A stretch of DNA of 60,073 nt from an uncultured Pelagibacteraceae bacterium. GTDB taxonomy: Bacteria; Pseudomonadota; Alphaproteobacteria; Pelagibacterales; Pelagibacteraceae. The notes under the pieces are model-generated. The model saw nothing but the letters and a program-made list of their open reading frames with translations. It searched no databases and had not been told where the DNA came from. Shown here in pieces: positions 24,407 through 33,767 of this stretch (position 1 is the stretch's first letter; each line of letters begins with the position of its first letter). The stretch covers positions 1-60,073 of the forward strand of contig CACAYA010000002.1 in assembly GCA_902536575.1 (NCBI GenBank). The letters run 5' to 3'. The position numbers were made by a program, and so were the translations under genes.

Positions 24407-25415
24407 TTCTGGTATTTATAAAGAAAAAATAAATAGAAGAAGTTACTAAAAAAATGGAACTTACTTGGTGTACTGCAGCAATATAAATTTGTGCACCAAG
24501 TGTAATCGTAAAAATTCCTAAAATAATCTGTAAGATTATAAAAAAACCTAAAATATTAACTGATCTGTATAATTTAGTTATTTTATTTTTATATACTTTA
24601 AAAAATATCATCATATAAAATAATCCAATTAGATATGCTAGATTTCTGTGAATAAACTGAACTAAAGATGGATCGCTAAAAGCAGATAATTTAAATAAAT
24701 TTTCAAAATTATTATCATTTGGAAAATAGGTATTTCCCATCAGGGGCCAGGAATTATAAATTTTTCCAGCATCCATTCCTGAGACGAATGCACCAATTAC
24801 AATTTGTATTAATATTAATAATAAAAATACAAAAGGAATAATTGAATTTATCCCATCTGCAACCTGGTTATAATTTTGATATTTTAAGTAATTCCAAAAA
24901 ATTAATGATAAAATTAAAAAAGCAATTAACAAATGGACAGATAATCTAAAGTGACTAACATCTACCCTGTCAACTAAACCGCTACTGACCATATACCAAC
25001 CAATAAAGCCTTGGAAACAAATAAGAAAAAAAACAAAATACAAATCTAGTATTTTTGAGATTTGTATTTTACAGGAAAAATATATAAGTGGAATCAAAAA
25101 ACATAATCCTATTACTCTACCTAAAAATCTGTGCGCCCACTCCCACCAGAAAATAATCTTAAATTCTTCTAGTGTCATGTTGAAATTCTGTAATTTAAAC
25201 TCAGGAATTTCTTTGTATAAATTAAAGTATAATATCCAATCGTTCTGATTTAGAGGAGGAAACAATCCAGAAAATAATTGCCATTCTGTTATTGAAAGAC
25301 CGGAGTCAGTTAGTCTAGTTAAACCACCAACTACAATCATAATAGAAATTATAATAAACATTGTAATTAACCATAAAGACAATTGATTATTAATTTTTGT
25401 ATTAACAGTGTACAT
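24399..25415 (-). CDS. ctaA: Heme A synthase (COX15/CtaA)
   Basis: Inner-membrane monooxygenase that converts heme O to heme A for cytochrome c oxidase. The signature GGLTRLTDSGLSITEW lies at about residues 29-44, the EWAHRFLGRVIG segment with a heme-ligand histidine near 92, and a second HRNLAYLIGL segment near 255; about eight hydrophobic helices are visible. At 338 residues it is the long COX15-type form found in Alphaproteobacteria and mitochondria. It is divergent from the chorismate mutase gene (43-nt gap). Confidence 0.94.
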   Translation of the reverse strand: MYTVNTKINNQLSLWLITMFIIISIMIVVGGLTRLTDSGLSITEWQLFSGLFPPLNQNDWILYFNLYKEIPEFKLQNFNMTLEEFKIIFWWEWAHRFLGRVIGLCFLIPLIYFSCKIQISKILDLYFVFFLICFQGFIGWYMVSSGLVDRVDVSHFRLSVHLLIAFLILSLIFWNYLKYQNYNQVADGINSIIPFVFLLLILIQIVIGAFVSGMDAGKIYNSWPLMGNTYFPNDNNFENLFKLSAFSDPSLVQFIHRNLAYLIGLFYMMIFFKVYKNKITKLYRSVNILGFFIILQIILGIFTITLGAQIYIAAVHQVSSIFLVTSSIYFFFINTRTS

Positions 25416-25458
25416 AAGCGTTTAAATATAATATTTTTTTAAAAATCCAAATATATAA

Positions 25459-25749
25459 ATGTCGCCTTTAAAAAGAAAAAAATTAAGTAAAATTAGAATT
25501 GAATTAGATAAGCTTGATAATTCTCTCATCAAAATTATAAAAAAAAGAACAAATCTTGTTAAAAAGGTTTTAGAATTAAAAGATAAAAAAAACCAGATTA
25601 TTGATCAAAAAAGAATAAATAATATTTTAAGAAATATAAAAAAGAAATCTGTTAAAAATAAAATTGATCCAAAAATAACAAATAGAATATGGAAGAATAT
25701 GATTTGGGCTTATATTGAATACGAAAAAAGAAACTTTAAAAAGAAATAA
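25459..25749 (+). CDS. Chorismate mutase (AroQ class)
   Basis: A 96-residue all-helical chorismate mutase that converts chorismate to prephenate for Phe and Tyr synthesis. The pattern matches the AroQ family: R-x-E-L-D-K-L-D-N-S-L near residues 12-22, a KKRTNLVKKVLELK helix near 30 and D-Q-K-R near 50, positions of the active-site Arg/Lys residues. The C-terminal helix is basic. It converges with rpmG with no gap between the stop codons. Confidence 0.85.
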   Translation: MSPLKRKKLSKIRIELDKLDNSLIKIIKKRTNLVKKVLELKDKKNQIIDQKRINNILRNIKKKSVKNKIDPKITNRIWKNMIWAYIEYEKRNFKKK

Positions 25750-25941
25750 TTATTTACTGTGCGGTGGTAACTTCTTTTCCACAAACAATTCATGTTTTCT
25801 TGTATCAGGATTATATTTTTTAGCTGAAAGTTTTACTTTAGCTTTCTCACCTCCTGCAGGCTTTTTTACATAATAAAAGAAGGAACTATCAGGCTTAGCT
25901 TCAGGAACAAGTCTTACTTTGACATGTGTTTTTTTTGCCAT
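25750..25941 (-). CDS. rpmG: Ribosomal protein L33
   Basis: A 63-residue large-subunit protein near the E site. The sequence AKKTHVKVRLVPEA, the SSFFYYVKKP segment and KKYNPDTRKHELFVEKK are typical of L33; it lacks the four-cysteine zinc ribbon, so it is the zinc-independent (C-) form. It lies 1 nt after the MerR-type regulator on the same strand and abuts the convergent chorismate mutase gene. Confidence 0.95.
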   Translation of the reverse strand: MAKKTHVKVRLVPEAKPDSSFFYYVKKPAGGEKAKVKLSAKKYNPDTRKHELFVEKKLPPHSK

Positions 25942-25942
25942 A

Positions 25943-26305
25943 TTATTTTAATTCTTTTATAATTTTAGAAATTTTAACTAATTTATTTTTTAAATTTTCA
26001 GCCTTTATAGATTTATCTGCAATTTCGTCAAGCTTTAAAGAAACTTCATTATTAAGCATCTTTTTTACACCATTAATTGTCATACCTTGGTCCTTTAAAA
26101 GGAACTTAATTTTTTTTAGAAGATTAATCGTTTTTTCATCATAATATCTTCTGTTTGAGTTTAATATTTTAGGTTTAATTTGCTTAAATTGTGTTTCCCA
26201 AAATCTAATTATATGCGTTGGAAGGATACCCTTTTTATTTACTTGTAATTTTAAAATTTTTGCAACTTCACCAATTGTTTTATAAGCATTTTCTGACTTA
26301 TCCAT
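25943..26305 (-). CDS. MerR family transcriptional regulator
   Basis: A 120-residue protein with an N-terminal winged helix-turn-helix: IGEVAKIL near residue 12, then the IRFWETQF segment near 43 that is the 'wing' motif, and a C-terminal coiled-coil (about 75-118) for dimerisation. No metal-binding cysteines or effector domain follow. In Alphaproteobacteria a MerR gene of this type regularly follows ihfA, and its target is not known. It overlaps ihfA by 8 nt. Confidence 0.88.
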   Translation of the reverse strand: MDKSENAYKTIGEVAKILKLQVNKKGILPTHIIRFWETQFKQIKPKILNSNRRYYDEKTINLLKKIKFLLKDQGMTINGVKKMLNNEVSLKLDEIADKSIKAENLKNKLVKISKIIKELK

Positions 26306-26597
26306 TTTCTTTCATATTGACAAATTCTTTAAATTCTTTTGAGGGCTTAAATAAAACAACTTCTCTGCTTGATATTACTTTTGACTCTTTGGTTTTAGGG
26401 TTTCTTCCTATTCTTGATTTTTTCTGTCTTATAGAAAACGTACCAAATTTTGATAATTTTAATTTTTTTTCAGATTTAATATTTTTGACTATTGTTGATA
26501 GAAAATCATCAATTAAGTTTTCTGAAATTTGCTTAGAAAATCCAAGCTGCATATAAACTAAATTAACTAAGTCCTTTTTAGTTAAGTTTATTCTCAT
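26298..26597 (-). CDS. ihfA: Integration host factor subunit alpha
   Basis: A 99-residue HU/IHF-family DNA-bending protein. The conserved beta-arm sequence IGRNPKTKE near residue 66, with the intercalating proline, and the N-terminal TKKDLVNLVYMQLGFSK helix fit IhfA; SKFGTFSIRQKK precedes the arm. It sits between plsX and the MerR gene as in other Alphaproteobacteria, but fabH, which normally separates plsX from ihfA, is missing here. Confidence 0.93.
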   Translation of the reverse strand: MRINLTKKDLVNLVYMQLGFSKQISENLIDDFLSTIVKNIKSEKKLKLSKFGTFSIRQKKSRIGRNPKTKESKVISSREVVLFKPSKEFKEFVNMKENG

Positions 26598-26598
26598 T

Positions 26599-27600
26599 TT
26601 AAATATTGTGCTTTATCTTTTCTATCAAATTACCCTTTACAATTCTATAACAAACATCAAGTGAGTTTGAAAAACCCACATAATCAGTTCCACCATGACT
26701 CTTAACTACTGGTGAGTCTAACCCAATAAAAATTGCACCATTATATAATCTTGGATCTAATCTTTTTTTAAATTTCTTAAGATTGGAAATGTTTAATAAC
26801 GCAGAAATTTTACCCATAATATTTCCAGTCATAGTTTTTTTTAATTCACTAGTAATAAAATTTGCCGTTCCCTCAGCAGTTTTTAATGCGACATTTCCTG
26901 TAAAACCATCAGAAACAATTACATTTACATCTCCATCCATTAGATGATTTCCTTCAATGTAGCCTGCAAAATTATAATTATTAGAATTTTTATCATTTAA
27001 AATTTGAAAGGTTTCTTTAATTGTTTCATTTCCTTTTAATTCTTCAGAACCAATATTTAATAATGCAACGTTAGGTTTATCATCAGGATATAGTGATGTG
27101 TATAATGAAGCACCCATTATTGAAAAATCTATCAAATTCTTTGAACTACATTCAATATTAGCACCTAAATCTAATACTACACTCATTCCTTTTTTGTTTG
27201 GCCAAAGAGCAGACAAAGCTGGTTTGTCAATATTTTCAATCATTTTTAAATTTAGTTTAGCAACCACTAATAAAGCACCAGTGTTTCCAGCCGATATAAC
27301 TATATCAGCCTTCTTTTCTTTAACACTCTGAATTGCAAGCCACATACTTGTTTCTTTACCTCTTTTTGCTCCTTCTAAAGGGCTATCGGTACTTTTGATT
27401 ACTTTATCAGTATGAATAATTTCGTAAAATTTAATATCAATTTTGTTTTTAATTAATTCTAAAATTTGATTTTGGTCACCAAAAATTTTGTAAAAAACTT
27501 TTTTATTTGATTTATTATTTAGAATAATCCCATCAATAATTTTTTTAGGTGAACCATCACCTCCCATTGCATCAACTGCAATTTTAATTAAGTCTGACAT
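26599..27600 (-). CDS. plsX: Phosphate acyltransferase PlsX
   Basis: Makes acyl-phosphate from acyl-ACP, the first acyl donor for phospholipid synthesis. The start IKIAVDAMGGDGSPK, the SAGNTGALLVVA segment near 103, and the DVNVIVSDGFTGNVALKTAEG motif near 222 are characteristic, and the 333-residue length is typical. It is 17 nt downstream of rpmF in the standard rpmF-plsX order and 1 nt before ihfA. Confidence 0.96.
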   Translation of the reverse strand: MSDLIKIAVDAMGGDGSPKKIIDGIILNNKSNKKVFYKIFGDQNQILELIKNKIDIKFYEIIHTDKVIKSTDSPLEGAKRGKETSMWLAIQSVKEKKADIVISAGNTGALLVVAKLNLKMIENIDKPALSALWPNKKGMSVVLDLGANIECSSKNLIDFSIMGASLYTSLYPDDKPNVALLNIGSEELKGNETIKETFQILNDKNSNNYNFAGYIEGNHLMDGDVNVIVSDGFTGNVALKTAEGTANFITSELKKTMTGNIMGKISALLNISNLKKFKKRLDPRLYNGAIFIGLDSPVVKSHGGTDYVGFSNSLDVCYRIVKGNLIEKIKHNI

Positions 27601-27617
27601 TTTATTGTAATATTATA

Positions 27618-27800
27618 CTATTCTTTTGGGTCTAAAACTTGTCTTCCCTTATACATGCCAGTTTTTAAATCAAGATGGTGGGATAGTCTATACTCACCAG
27701 ATTTTTTATCCTCAACTATATTTTTAGTTGAATACTTCATAGTTTGAGCCCTTCTCATCCCAGTTCGGGAAGGGGTTTGTTTACGTTTTGGTACAGCCAT
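27618..27800 (-). CDS. rpmF: Ribosomal protein L32
   Basis: A 60-residue large-subunit protein: [18 protein letters not shown] at the N-terminus and a [18 protein letters not shown] segment are diagnostic. It has no zinc-binding cysteines. It is 2 nt downstream of the bc1 chaperone gene; the DUF177/YceD gene that often precedes rpmF is not present at this position. Confidence 0.96.
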   Translation of the reverse strand: MAVPKRKQTPSRTGMRRAQTMKYSTKNIVEDKKSGEYRLSHHLDLKTGMYKGRQVLDPKE

Positions 27801-27802
27801 AA

Positions 27803-28270
27803 TTAAAGGTTACTTACACTTTTTAAATAAGAATTCAAAGTTTTTTTTGATAAATCATCATTAAAATTCTCAAAATAATCAAGTAAATATTCGATATTTT
27901 TGAAATCACTTAAAAAAGAAGAAATCTTTTTTAATTTATCAGATTTTGACAAATCTTCCCAGAAATGTATTTCTGAGACCATTGAGTGAAATAAATTTAT
28001 GTAATCTTTCATTTTTTTATTAATTGACTGGTCTCCATAACCAATTTCTCTGATACTTAATTCAAGTTGCCGAAAATTAAAATCATAAATTTCTTGTAAT
28101 ACCCTCTTATTTTCATCATTTTTGTAATTTTTTAAAAAAAAAGAAAAATGAAGTAAAAATAAGGTTAATCGATCTGAAAAATTATCTTCTCTATTTAAAT
28201 TTTTGTATAGTTCTTTATTTCTAGTGTAATTTATTAAATTGTTATAAAGATATAGATAATTTTTGTTCAT
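27803..28270 (-). CDS. Ubiquinol-cytochrome c chaperone (CBP3-like) family protein
   Basis: A 155-residue mostly helical protein of the CBP3/UQCC1 family (PF03981), assembly factors for the cytochrome bc1 complex. The [16 protein letters not shown] helix near residue 32, the [30 protein letters not shown] segment near 68-98 (quoted in full only as landmarks NFRQLE, GYGDQSI, MKDYIN) and FYSRV-like end fit. In Alphaproteobacteria it stands divergent from bamE and before rpmF-plsX, as here. Its ATG overlaps the bamE ATG on the other strand. Confidence 0.8.
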   Translation of the reverse strand: MNKNYLYLYNNLINYTRNKELYKNLNREDNFSDRLTLFLLHFSFFLKNYKNDENKRVLQEIYDFNFRQLELSIREIGYGDQSINKKMKDYINLFHSMVSEIHFWEDLSKSDKLKKISSFLSDFKNIEYLLDYFENFNDDLSKKTLNSYLKSVSNL

Positions 28271-28754
28271 GTTCAGAATATTATATATAATTTTTTTTTC
28301 ATTAACAGTTACTAATTGCTCTTTTAAACCAGTGATAGATCATCATGGTGTACCTTTTTTAGAAAAAAAACAACTTTTACTAATTGTAAACAAGAGTAAT
28401 AAGAACGATATTAAAAAAACACTTGGAATACCATCTACTAAAAGCAAGTTTAATAATGATATTTGGATTTATATTGAAAGAAAACAAAGTCAATCAAAAC
28501 TTAAGGAATTGGGTAAAATGAAAATAGTTAAAAATGATGTATTAATTTTAGAAATAGACAAATATGGTATTCTTAAAAAAAAAGAATTTTTTAACAAAGA
28601 TGATATGAAAAAAATAAAATTTGCTAAAAATAATACTGAAGATAAATTTGGAAAGAATAGTTTTATATATGAATTTTTATCAAGTATGAGGCAAAAAATG
28701 AATGACCCTCTTGGTCAGAGGGCCAAAAAACGTAAAGATATTAGCCAGCGATAA
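28269..28754 (+). CDS. bamE: Outer membrane assembly lipoprotein BamE (SmpA/OmlA)
   Basis: A small lipoprotein of the BAM complex that inserts outer-membrane beta-barrel proteins. A short signal peptide ends in VTNC with the lipidated cysteine at about residue 17, followed by the SmpA/OmlA fold with [16 protein letters not shown] near 49 and IWIYIERK near 72. ATG at 28269 is preferred; an in-frame TTG lies two codons earlier. The start codon overlaps that of the divergent bc1 chaperone by 2 nt, and the 3' end overlaps hppA by 14 nt. Confidence 0.85.
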   Translation: MFRILYIIFFSLTVTNCSFKPVIDHHGVPFLEKKQLLLIVNKSNKNDIKKTLGIPSTKSKFNNDIWIYIERKQSQSKLKELGKMKIVKNDVLILEIDKYGILKKKEFFNKDDMKKIKFAKNNTEDKFGKNSFIYEFLSSMRQKMNDPLGQRAKKRKDISQR

Positions 28755-30846
28755 CAGCTAATAATAGTAGAGCAACTATATTTGTAATTTTTATCATCGG
28801 ATTTACAGCAGGTCCTGCTGTGTCTTTGTATGGGTCACCAACTGTATCTCCAGTAACAGCTGCTTTATGTGCATCAGAACCTTTACCACCATGATTACCA
28901 TCTTCGATGTATTTTTTTGCATTGTCCCAAGCTCCACCACCTGCAGTCATTGAAACTGCAACAAATAAACCAGTTATGATTACTCCTAACAACATTGCTC
29001 CTACTGCTGCAAGAGCTGCTACTTGACCACCAATAGCTAAAATTATGAAATATAAAACAACTGGCGAAAGTACAGGTAATAAAGATGGAATAATCATCTC
29101 TTTAATTGCTGCTACTGTTAATAAATCCACTAATTTTGCATAATCAGGTTTTTGTTTTCTTTTCATTATTCCTGGGTATTTTTTAAATTGTCTTCTTACT
29201 TCAACAACTACAGCTCCACCTGCTCTACCGACGGCTTGCATTCCCATTGAACCAAACAAATAAGGTAACATTCCACCGATTAATAAACCAACTACAACAT
29301 AAGGATTTGATAAATCAAAAGTTACAACAATACCCTCAAGAGCTGAACCAGCTTCTTTAGAGAAGTGTTTAATATCTTCTGTATAGGCAGCAAATAAAAC
29401 TAGAGCACCTAACCCAGCTGATCCAATTGCATAACCTTTTGTTACAGCTTTTGTTGTGTTTCCAACTGCATCTAAAGCGTCAGTTGTTTTTCTTACTTTT
29501 TTATCTAAATTTGACATTTCTGCGATACCACCTGCATTATCAGTAACAGGACCATAAGCATCTAATGCAACAACCATACCAGCTAATGCAAGCATCGTAG
29601 TTACAGCGATGGCTATACCAAAAAGACCAGCAATGGAATTAGTGATAAGAATACCTGCAACAATTATTAGAGCTGGAATTGCTGTGGCCTCCATTGATAC
29701 AGCTAATCCTTGAATAACGTTTGTTCCATGTCCAGTTGTTGATGATAAAGCAACAGATTTAACAGGCCTGTAATTAGTTCCTGTGTAATATTCTGTTATC
29801 CAGATTAATAATCCTGTAATTACCAAACCAATTACTCCACAATAGTACAGGTTCATACCGTTAAAAGTTTTGCCATTAACTGTATATTCATTTCCAAAAC
29901 CTATTACATGATCTGTCACAGGCCATAAAATTACTAATGACGCTACAGCAGATACTACAAAACCTTTATACAGGGCATTCATGACATTTTTAGTTTTACC
30001 TAATTTAACAAAAAAAGTACCAAGTATTGAAGTTAGCAAACATGCAGCACCAATACTTAATGGATAAATCATCATATTTAAATCACCCACAAAGAAGATT
30101 GATGATAAAACCATTGTAGCAACAATAGTTACTGCATATGTTTCAAATAAGTCTGCTGCCATACCTGCACAATCACCCACGTTATCGCCTACGTTGTCAG
30201 CTATGACGGCTGGATTTCTTGGGTCATCTTCTGGAATACCTGCTTCTACTTTGCCTACTAAATCAGCACCTACATCTGCTCCCTTTGTAAAAATTCCCCC
30301 ACCTAACCTTGCAAAAATTGAAATTAAAGAAGCACCAAAACCTAATGCAACAAGAGCATTAACAATTTCTCTTTCATTAATATTAAATTTTATTAATAGA
30401 AAGTAATAAACAGCTATAGCTAATAATGCTAAACCAGCAACCAACATACCAGTTACTGCACCTGATTTAAAAGCAATAGAAAGACCTTGGGCTAAACCTT
30501 TTCTTGAGGCTTCTGCTGTTCTTACATTGGCTTCAACAGAAACCAACATCCCAACATAGCCAGCAATACCTGACAAAGCAGCACCAATTAAATATCCTAA
30601 ACCAACTAAAGGACTAAATGCAATACTAACAATTACTAAAACAACAACACCTACAATTGCTATTGTTTTATATTGTCTTGCCAAATAGGCTTTTGCACCA
30701 ATTTGAATAGCAGATGCAATATCTTGCATTTTTTTATTACCTGAACTTGAATTAAGAATATTTTTTCCAGTGAAAAATCCATAGACAATGGATAAAAAAC
30801 CAGCTGCAATTGTATATAATAAAATCGTTTCGACTGTTGAACTCAT
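28741..30846 (-). CDS. hppA: Proton-translocating membrane pyrophosphatase, K+-independent
   Basis: Integral membrane H+ pump driven by PPi hydrolysis (701 residues, about 16 helices). The substrate-binding [11 protein letters not shown] motif near residue 192, [12 protein letters not shown] near 218 and the C-terminal [19 protein letters not shown] motif near 668 are complete. The diagnostic segment reads [10 protein letters not shown], with Lys where K+-dependent enzymes have Ala, so this is the K+-independent class. It has its own likely promoter at 30887-30914 but also lies behind thiL. Recovering energy from PPi fits a nutrient-limited lifestyle. Confidence 0.97.
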   Translation of the reverse strand: MSSTVETILLYTIAAGFLSIVYGFFTGKNILNSSSGNKKMQDIASAIQIGAKAYLARQYKTIAIVGVVVLVIVSIAFSPLVGLGYLIGAALSGIAGYVGMLVSVEANVRTAEASRKGLAQGLSIAFKSGAVTGMLVAGLALLAIAVYYFLLIKFNINEREIVNALVALGFGASLISIFARLGGGIFTKGADVGADLVGKVEAGIPEDDPRNPAVIADNVGDNVGDCAGMAADLFETYAVTIVATMVLSSIFFVGDLNMMIYPLSIGAACLLTSILGTFFVKLGKTKNVMNALYKGFVVSAVASLVILWPVTDHVIGFGNEYTVNGKTFNGMNLYYCGVIGLVITGLLIWITEYYTGTNYRPVKSVALSSTTGHGTNVIQGLAVSMEATAIPALIIVAGILITNSIAGLFGIAIAVTTMLALAGMVVALDAYGPVTDNAGGIAEMSNLDKKVRKTTDALDAVGNTTKAVTKGYAIGSAGLGALVLFAAYTEDIKHFSKEAGSALEGIVVTFDLSNPYVVVGLLIGGMLPYLFGSMGMQAVGRAGGAVVVEVRRQFKKYPGIMKRKQKPDYAKLVDLLTVAAIKEMIIPSLLPVLSPVVLYFIILAIGGQVAALAAVGAMLLGVIITGLFVAVSMTAGGGAWDNAKKYIEDGNHGGKGSDAHKAAVTGDTVGDPYKDTAGPAVNPMIKITNIVALLLLAVIAG

Positions 30847-30886
30847 GAAAACCTTAATGTTGTTGGTTGTTAAATTTTAAGCCCGC

Positions 30887-30914
30887 ACAATACAAAAAAA
30901 GCTAAAAAAGACAA
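30887..30914 (-). promoter_or_regulatory. Promoter of hppA
   Basis: Minus strand: TTGTCT (30914-30909), 16 nt, TATTGT (30892-30887), followed by GCGGGC. It lies in the 78-nt gap between thiL and hppA and would give a leader of about 35 nt. Confidence 0.5.
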
Positions 30915-30924
30915 TAATTAACTT

Positions 30925-31884
30925 TTAGAATTGATGAACATAACCTTTATTTTTAGGTGCTATTTCCTTACCTTTTTTGTCAATTATTACAGATCTTTTT
31001 TTATTTGAACAAATTTTACCTATTTTAGAAATTTTAATACCAAGATTTTTAGATGTTCGAGTTATGATTCTAGATTTATCTTTGCTTGCAGTAAATAAAA
31101 TTTCATAATCATCACCATTTGATACCAGTTTAATCTTATTCATAGTTTTCATTTTTATTATTTTTAACAAATTCTTTGAAATTGGTATTTTGTTTTCATT
31201 CAAGATAAATGATAAATTTTGATTGTTTATCATTTTATTCAAATCATCAATCAAACCATCAGACAAATCAATCGAGGAATTCGCAAAGTTTAATAGCTTT
31301 TTAGTCAATTTTATTTGTATATCGGGTAGATAATATTTTTGAACAAAATAGTTTTTTAGTTTTTTAGATACTTTAATTTTGTTTTTTAAAATTTGTAAGC
31401 CCATAAAGCTATCACCTAAATTACCCGTTACATAAATATCATCATTTATCAAAGCTTTATTTCTATAAATAATATTTTTTGAATAACCTACTGATGTAAT
31501 GGTAAAACTAAGTTTATTAGAAAAAGTGGTATCACCACCACATAAAGAAATATTATATTTATTTTGTTCCTGTGCTAAAGACTTTGAAACTAGAGATAGG
31601 TTTTTTTTTGAAAAAGTTTTATTATTACCTGAACCAGCTATAAAATAAAATTTTGGCAACACGCCTTTACAAATTAGATCTGATATAGAAGATCTTAAAA
31701 TTTTTTTGATAACTAAATGAGGATGCTTAAAATCAATAAAGTGATAGCCTAAATTATATGTATCAACAGAAATAGCTATACCCTTTTTCTTATCAAAAAA
31801 AATATCGTCATTTAAATTAAGGGCAGATTTATTTTCTTTTGAGATCTTTGAAAAATAATTTTTAATTAATTCAAATTCATGCAT
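30925..31884 (-). CDS. thiL: Thiamine-monophosphate kinase
   Basis: ATP-dependent phosphorylation of thiamine monophosphate to thiamine pyrophosphate, the last step to the cofactor. Expected segments are LNDDIFF near residue 25 (the metal-binding DD), SVDTYNLGYHF near 39, LCGGDTT near 115, a SIDLSDGLIDDL motif near 208, and SNGDDYEILFT near 255. At 319 residues it is normal. It overlaps nusB upstream by 8 nt, the usual ribH-nusB-thiL order. Confidence 0.92.
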   Translation of the reverse strand: MHEFELIKNYFSKISKENKSALNLNDDIFFDKKKGIAISVDTYNLGYHFIDFKHPHLVIKKILRSSISDLICKGVLPKFYFIAGSGNNKTFSKKNLSLVSKSLAQEQNKYNISLCGGDTTFSNKLSFTITSVGYSKNIIYRNKALINDDIYVTGNLGDSFMGLQILKNKIKVSKKLKNYFVQKYYLPDIQIKLTKKLLNFANSSIDLSDGLIDDLNKMINNQNLSFILNENKIPISKNLLKIIKMKTMNKIKLVSNGDDYEILFTASKDKSRIITRTSKNLGIKISKIGKICSNKKRSVIIDKKGKEIAPKNKGYVHQF

Positions 31885-32281
31885 TTTTAGATCTTAATTT
31901 TTTTCCAATATTGTCTAATAAGGCATTTAAATATTTTGTCTGAGAATTTTCTAAAAAAAAATTAGATGAATTTAAATATTCCTTTATAATTATATTCAGT
32001 GATAATTGGGGTTTGTACATGAATTCATAAGTTGCTGCTTTAAGAATAGTTTGAAAAACCTTATCAAGATTTTCAAATACAAAATCATCACCTAGTTTTG
32101 TTTTTAATTCATCTAATATAAGGTCATTTCTTTCTACAGTTCCTGTTACAATATCTTTGATAAATTTTTTAAATCGATGTTTTGGAAAATCTAAGGTATC
32201 ATCTTCATTATAAAATTTACCATATAATTTTTGGATAATTATAACTCTTGGATTGTTTTTTGGATTAAAATAAGTTCTCAT
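31877..32281 (-). CDS. nusB: Transcription antitermination factor NusB
   Basis: A 134-residue all-helical protein that binds boxA RNA with S10 in rRNA antitermination. The N-terminus has the ARxxAxQ-like region replaced by NPRVIIIQKLYGKFYN; later segments AATYEFMYKPQLSLNIIIKEYL (read as landmarks AATYEF and IIKEYLN) and KYLNALLDNIGKKLR match the conserved second half. The first motif is diverged, but the place between ribH and thiL is the usual one and makes the call secure. Confidence 0.88.
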   Translation of the reverse strand: MRTYFNPKNNPRVIIIQKLYGKFYNEDDTLDFPKHRFKKFIKDIVTGTVERNDLILDELKTKLGDDFVFENLDKVFQTILKAATYEFMYKPQLSLNIIIKEYLNSSNFFLENSQTKYLNALLDNIGKKLRSKNA

Positions 32282-32667
32282 TTTTGAGACAAAATAGAAA
32301 TTACAGCTTTAGCAGCTTCGGCGCCTTTCCTTTTTCTTGCTTTAGCTTGTTTCATATTAAGACATGTGATTACGCCGTTACCTACAGGCTTTTTGTTATT
32401 TACAGATATGTACATTATTGCATTTGTGGTTGCCTGAGAAATAAAATCAAAATGAGGGGTTTGTCCCTTGATAACACAACCGAGTGCCAAAAATGCATCG
32501 TACTTTTTAATATTTTTTGAGATTGTAACTGGTATTTCAAATACACCTGGAACAGTTATAATTTTAATTATGTTTGATTTTGGGATTAAATTTAGGGCGC
32601 TACTTAATAATCCCTTTGATATATCTTTATAATAATCTGCTATAACTATTAAATATTTTTTTTTCAT
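32278..32667 (-). CDS. ribH: 6,7-dimethyl-8-ribityllumazine synthase
   Basis: Condenses the ribityl pyrimidine with dihydroxybutanone phosphate, the penultimate riboflavin step. The PGVFEIP motif near residue 40, the ALGCVIKGQTPHFDFIS segment near 60-76 with the catalytic histidine, and the PVGNGVITC segment near 92 are typical. The chain is short (129 residues versus about 150) mainly at the N-terminus. It overlaps nusB by 4 nt and touches the ribB stop. Confidence 0.93.
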   Translation of the reverse strand: MKKKYLIVIADYYKDISKGLLSSALNLIPKSNIIKIITVPGVFEIPVTISKNIKKYDAFLALGCVIKGQTPHFDFISQATTNAIMYISVNNKKPVGNGVITCLNMKQAKARKRKGAEAAKAVISILSQK

Positions 32668-33767
32668 TAAATTAATTCCTGTTTAGTAATCTTTATATCA
32701 TATCCTTCTAAACCAATAACTTTTTTTGGTGACTTGGTAATCAATATCATATTTTTAATTTTTAAATCTTTAATTATTTGAGCACCTATTCCATAATTTT
32801 TTATGAGTTTGTCATTACCTGTTTTATAAAATTCTTTGTTTTTGTAATCTTTCAGAGTTTGAGTAACGGATCGAAGATTAGAGTCTTTAATAAAAACTAA
32901 AACACAACAAGGATGTTTTTTAAAATAATTTAAAGTTTTATTGAATGAATTTGGTAATTGTTGATTGATTAAATAGTTTTGAACTACATTAGACGAAATT
33001 ACTCTAACTCTAGGTGTAGCACCTTTTTTAATATTTCCTTTTATTAATGCAAAATGCTCAGCACCATCTAATAAATTTTCATATATTCTTATTTTATATT
33101 TTTGATCCTTTACCTCAATATTACTTTGCTTTTTTAAACGTATTAATTTTTCTTTTTTAAGTCTGTAAGCTATTAGATCTTCAATTTTTCCAATTTTCAG
33201 TTTATGTTTTTTTGCAAAATTAAAAAGATTGTCACCTTTTGCCATTGTTCCATCTTCATTCATAATTTCACAAATAACTGCAGAATTATTTTTTTTAGCT
33301 AATCTAGATATATCTACTGATGCCTCTGTATGTCCTGCTCTGACTAATACTCCGCCATCTTTGGCTATAATTGGAAAAATATGACCAGGGGAAACAATAT
33401 CATTTTTATTAGCATTTTTTTTTGATGCAATTTTAATTGTTCTAGATCTATCTTTTGCTGAAATTCCTGTGGTTATTCCTTTTTTGGCCTCTATTGAAAT
33501 TGTAAATGCAGTTTTATTTCTCGATTGATTGATAGGTGACATTAAACTTAAATTTAATTTTTTTGCCTGCACGCTATCTAAAGCAAGACAAATTAATCCA
33601 CGGCCATACCTAGCCATAAAATTTATATTTTTTGCATTAGTGTCAGAAGTAGAAATAACTAAATCACCTTCATTCTCTCTTTTTTCATCATCTACAAGGA
33701 TGAACATACCACCCTTTTTGGCTTCATTGATTATTTGTTCAATTTTAGCAAAATTATTTTTTTTCAT
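32667..33767 (-). CDS. ribB: 3,4-dihydroxy-2-butanone 4-phosphate synthase with degenerate RibA-like domain (RibBX type)
   Basis: The N-terminal domain (about residues 1-200) is a complete RibB: DDEKRENEGDLV near 27, GRGLICLAL near 56, and the SPGHIFP and GGVLVRAGHTEASVDI segments near 127-150. The C-terminal domain (about 215-366) aligns in position with GTP cyclohydrolase II but lacks the zinc-binding CLTGD/RCDC cysteines and the QEGRGIGL motif, keeping only late segments such as NYGIGAQIIKDL and GLEGYDI. That is the pattern of RibBX proteins, whose second domain is catalytically dead. GTP cyclohydrolase II must then be encoded elsewhere. Confidence 0.88.
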   Translation of the reverse strand: MKKNNFAKIEQIINEAKKGGMFILVDDEKRENEGDLVISTSDTNAKNINFMARYGRGLICLALDSVQAKKLNLSLMSPINQSRNKTAFTISIEAKKGITTGISAKDRSRTIKIASKKNANKNDIVSPGHIFPIIAKDGGVLVRAGHTEASVDISRLAKKNNSAVICEIMNEDGTMAKGDNLFNFAKKHKLKIGKIEDLIAYRLKKEKLIRLKKQSNIEVKDQKYKIRIYENLLDGAEHFALIKGNIKKGATPRVRVISSNVVQNYLINQQLPNSFNKTLNYFKKHPCCVLVFIKDSNLRSVTQTLKDYKNKEFYKTGNDKLIKNYGIGAQIIKDLKIKNMILITKSPKKVIGLEGYDIKITKQELI

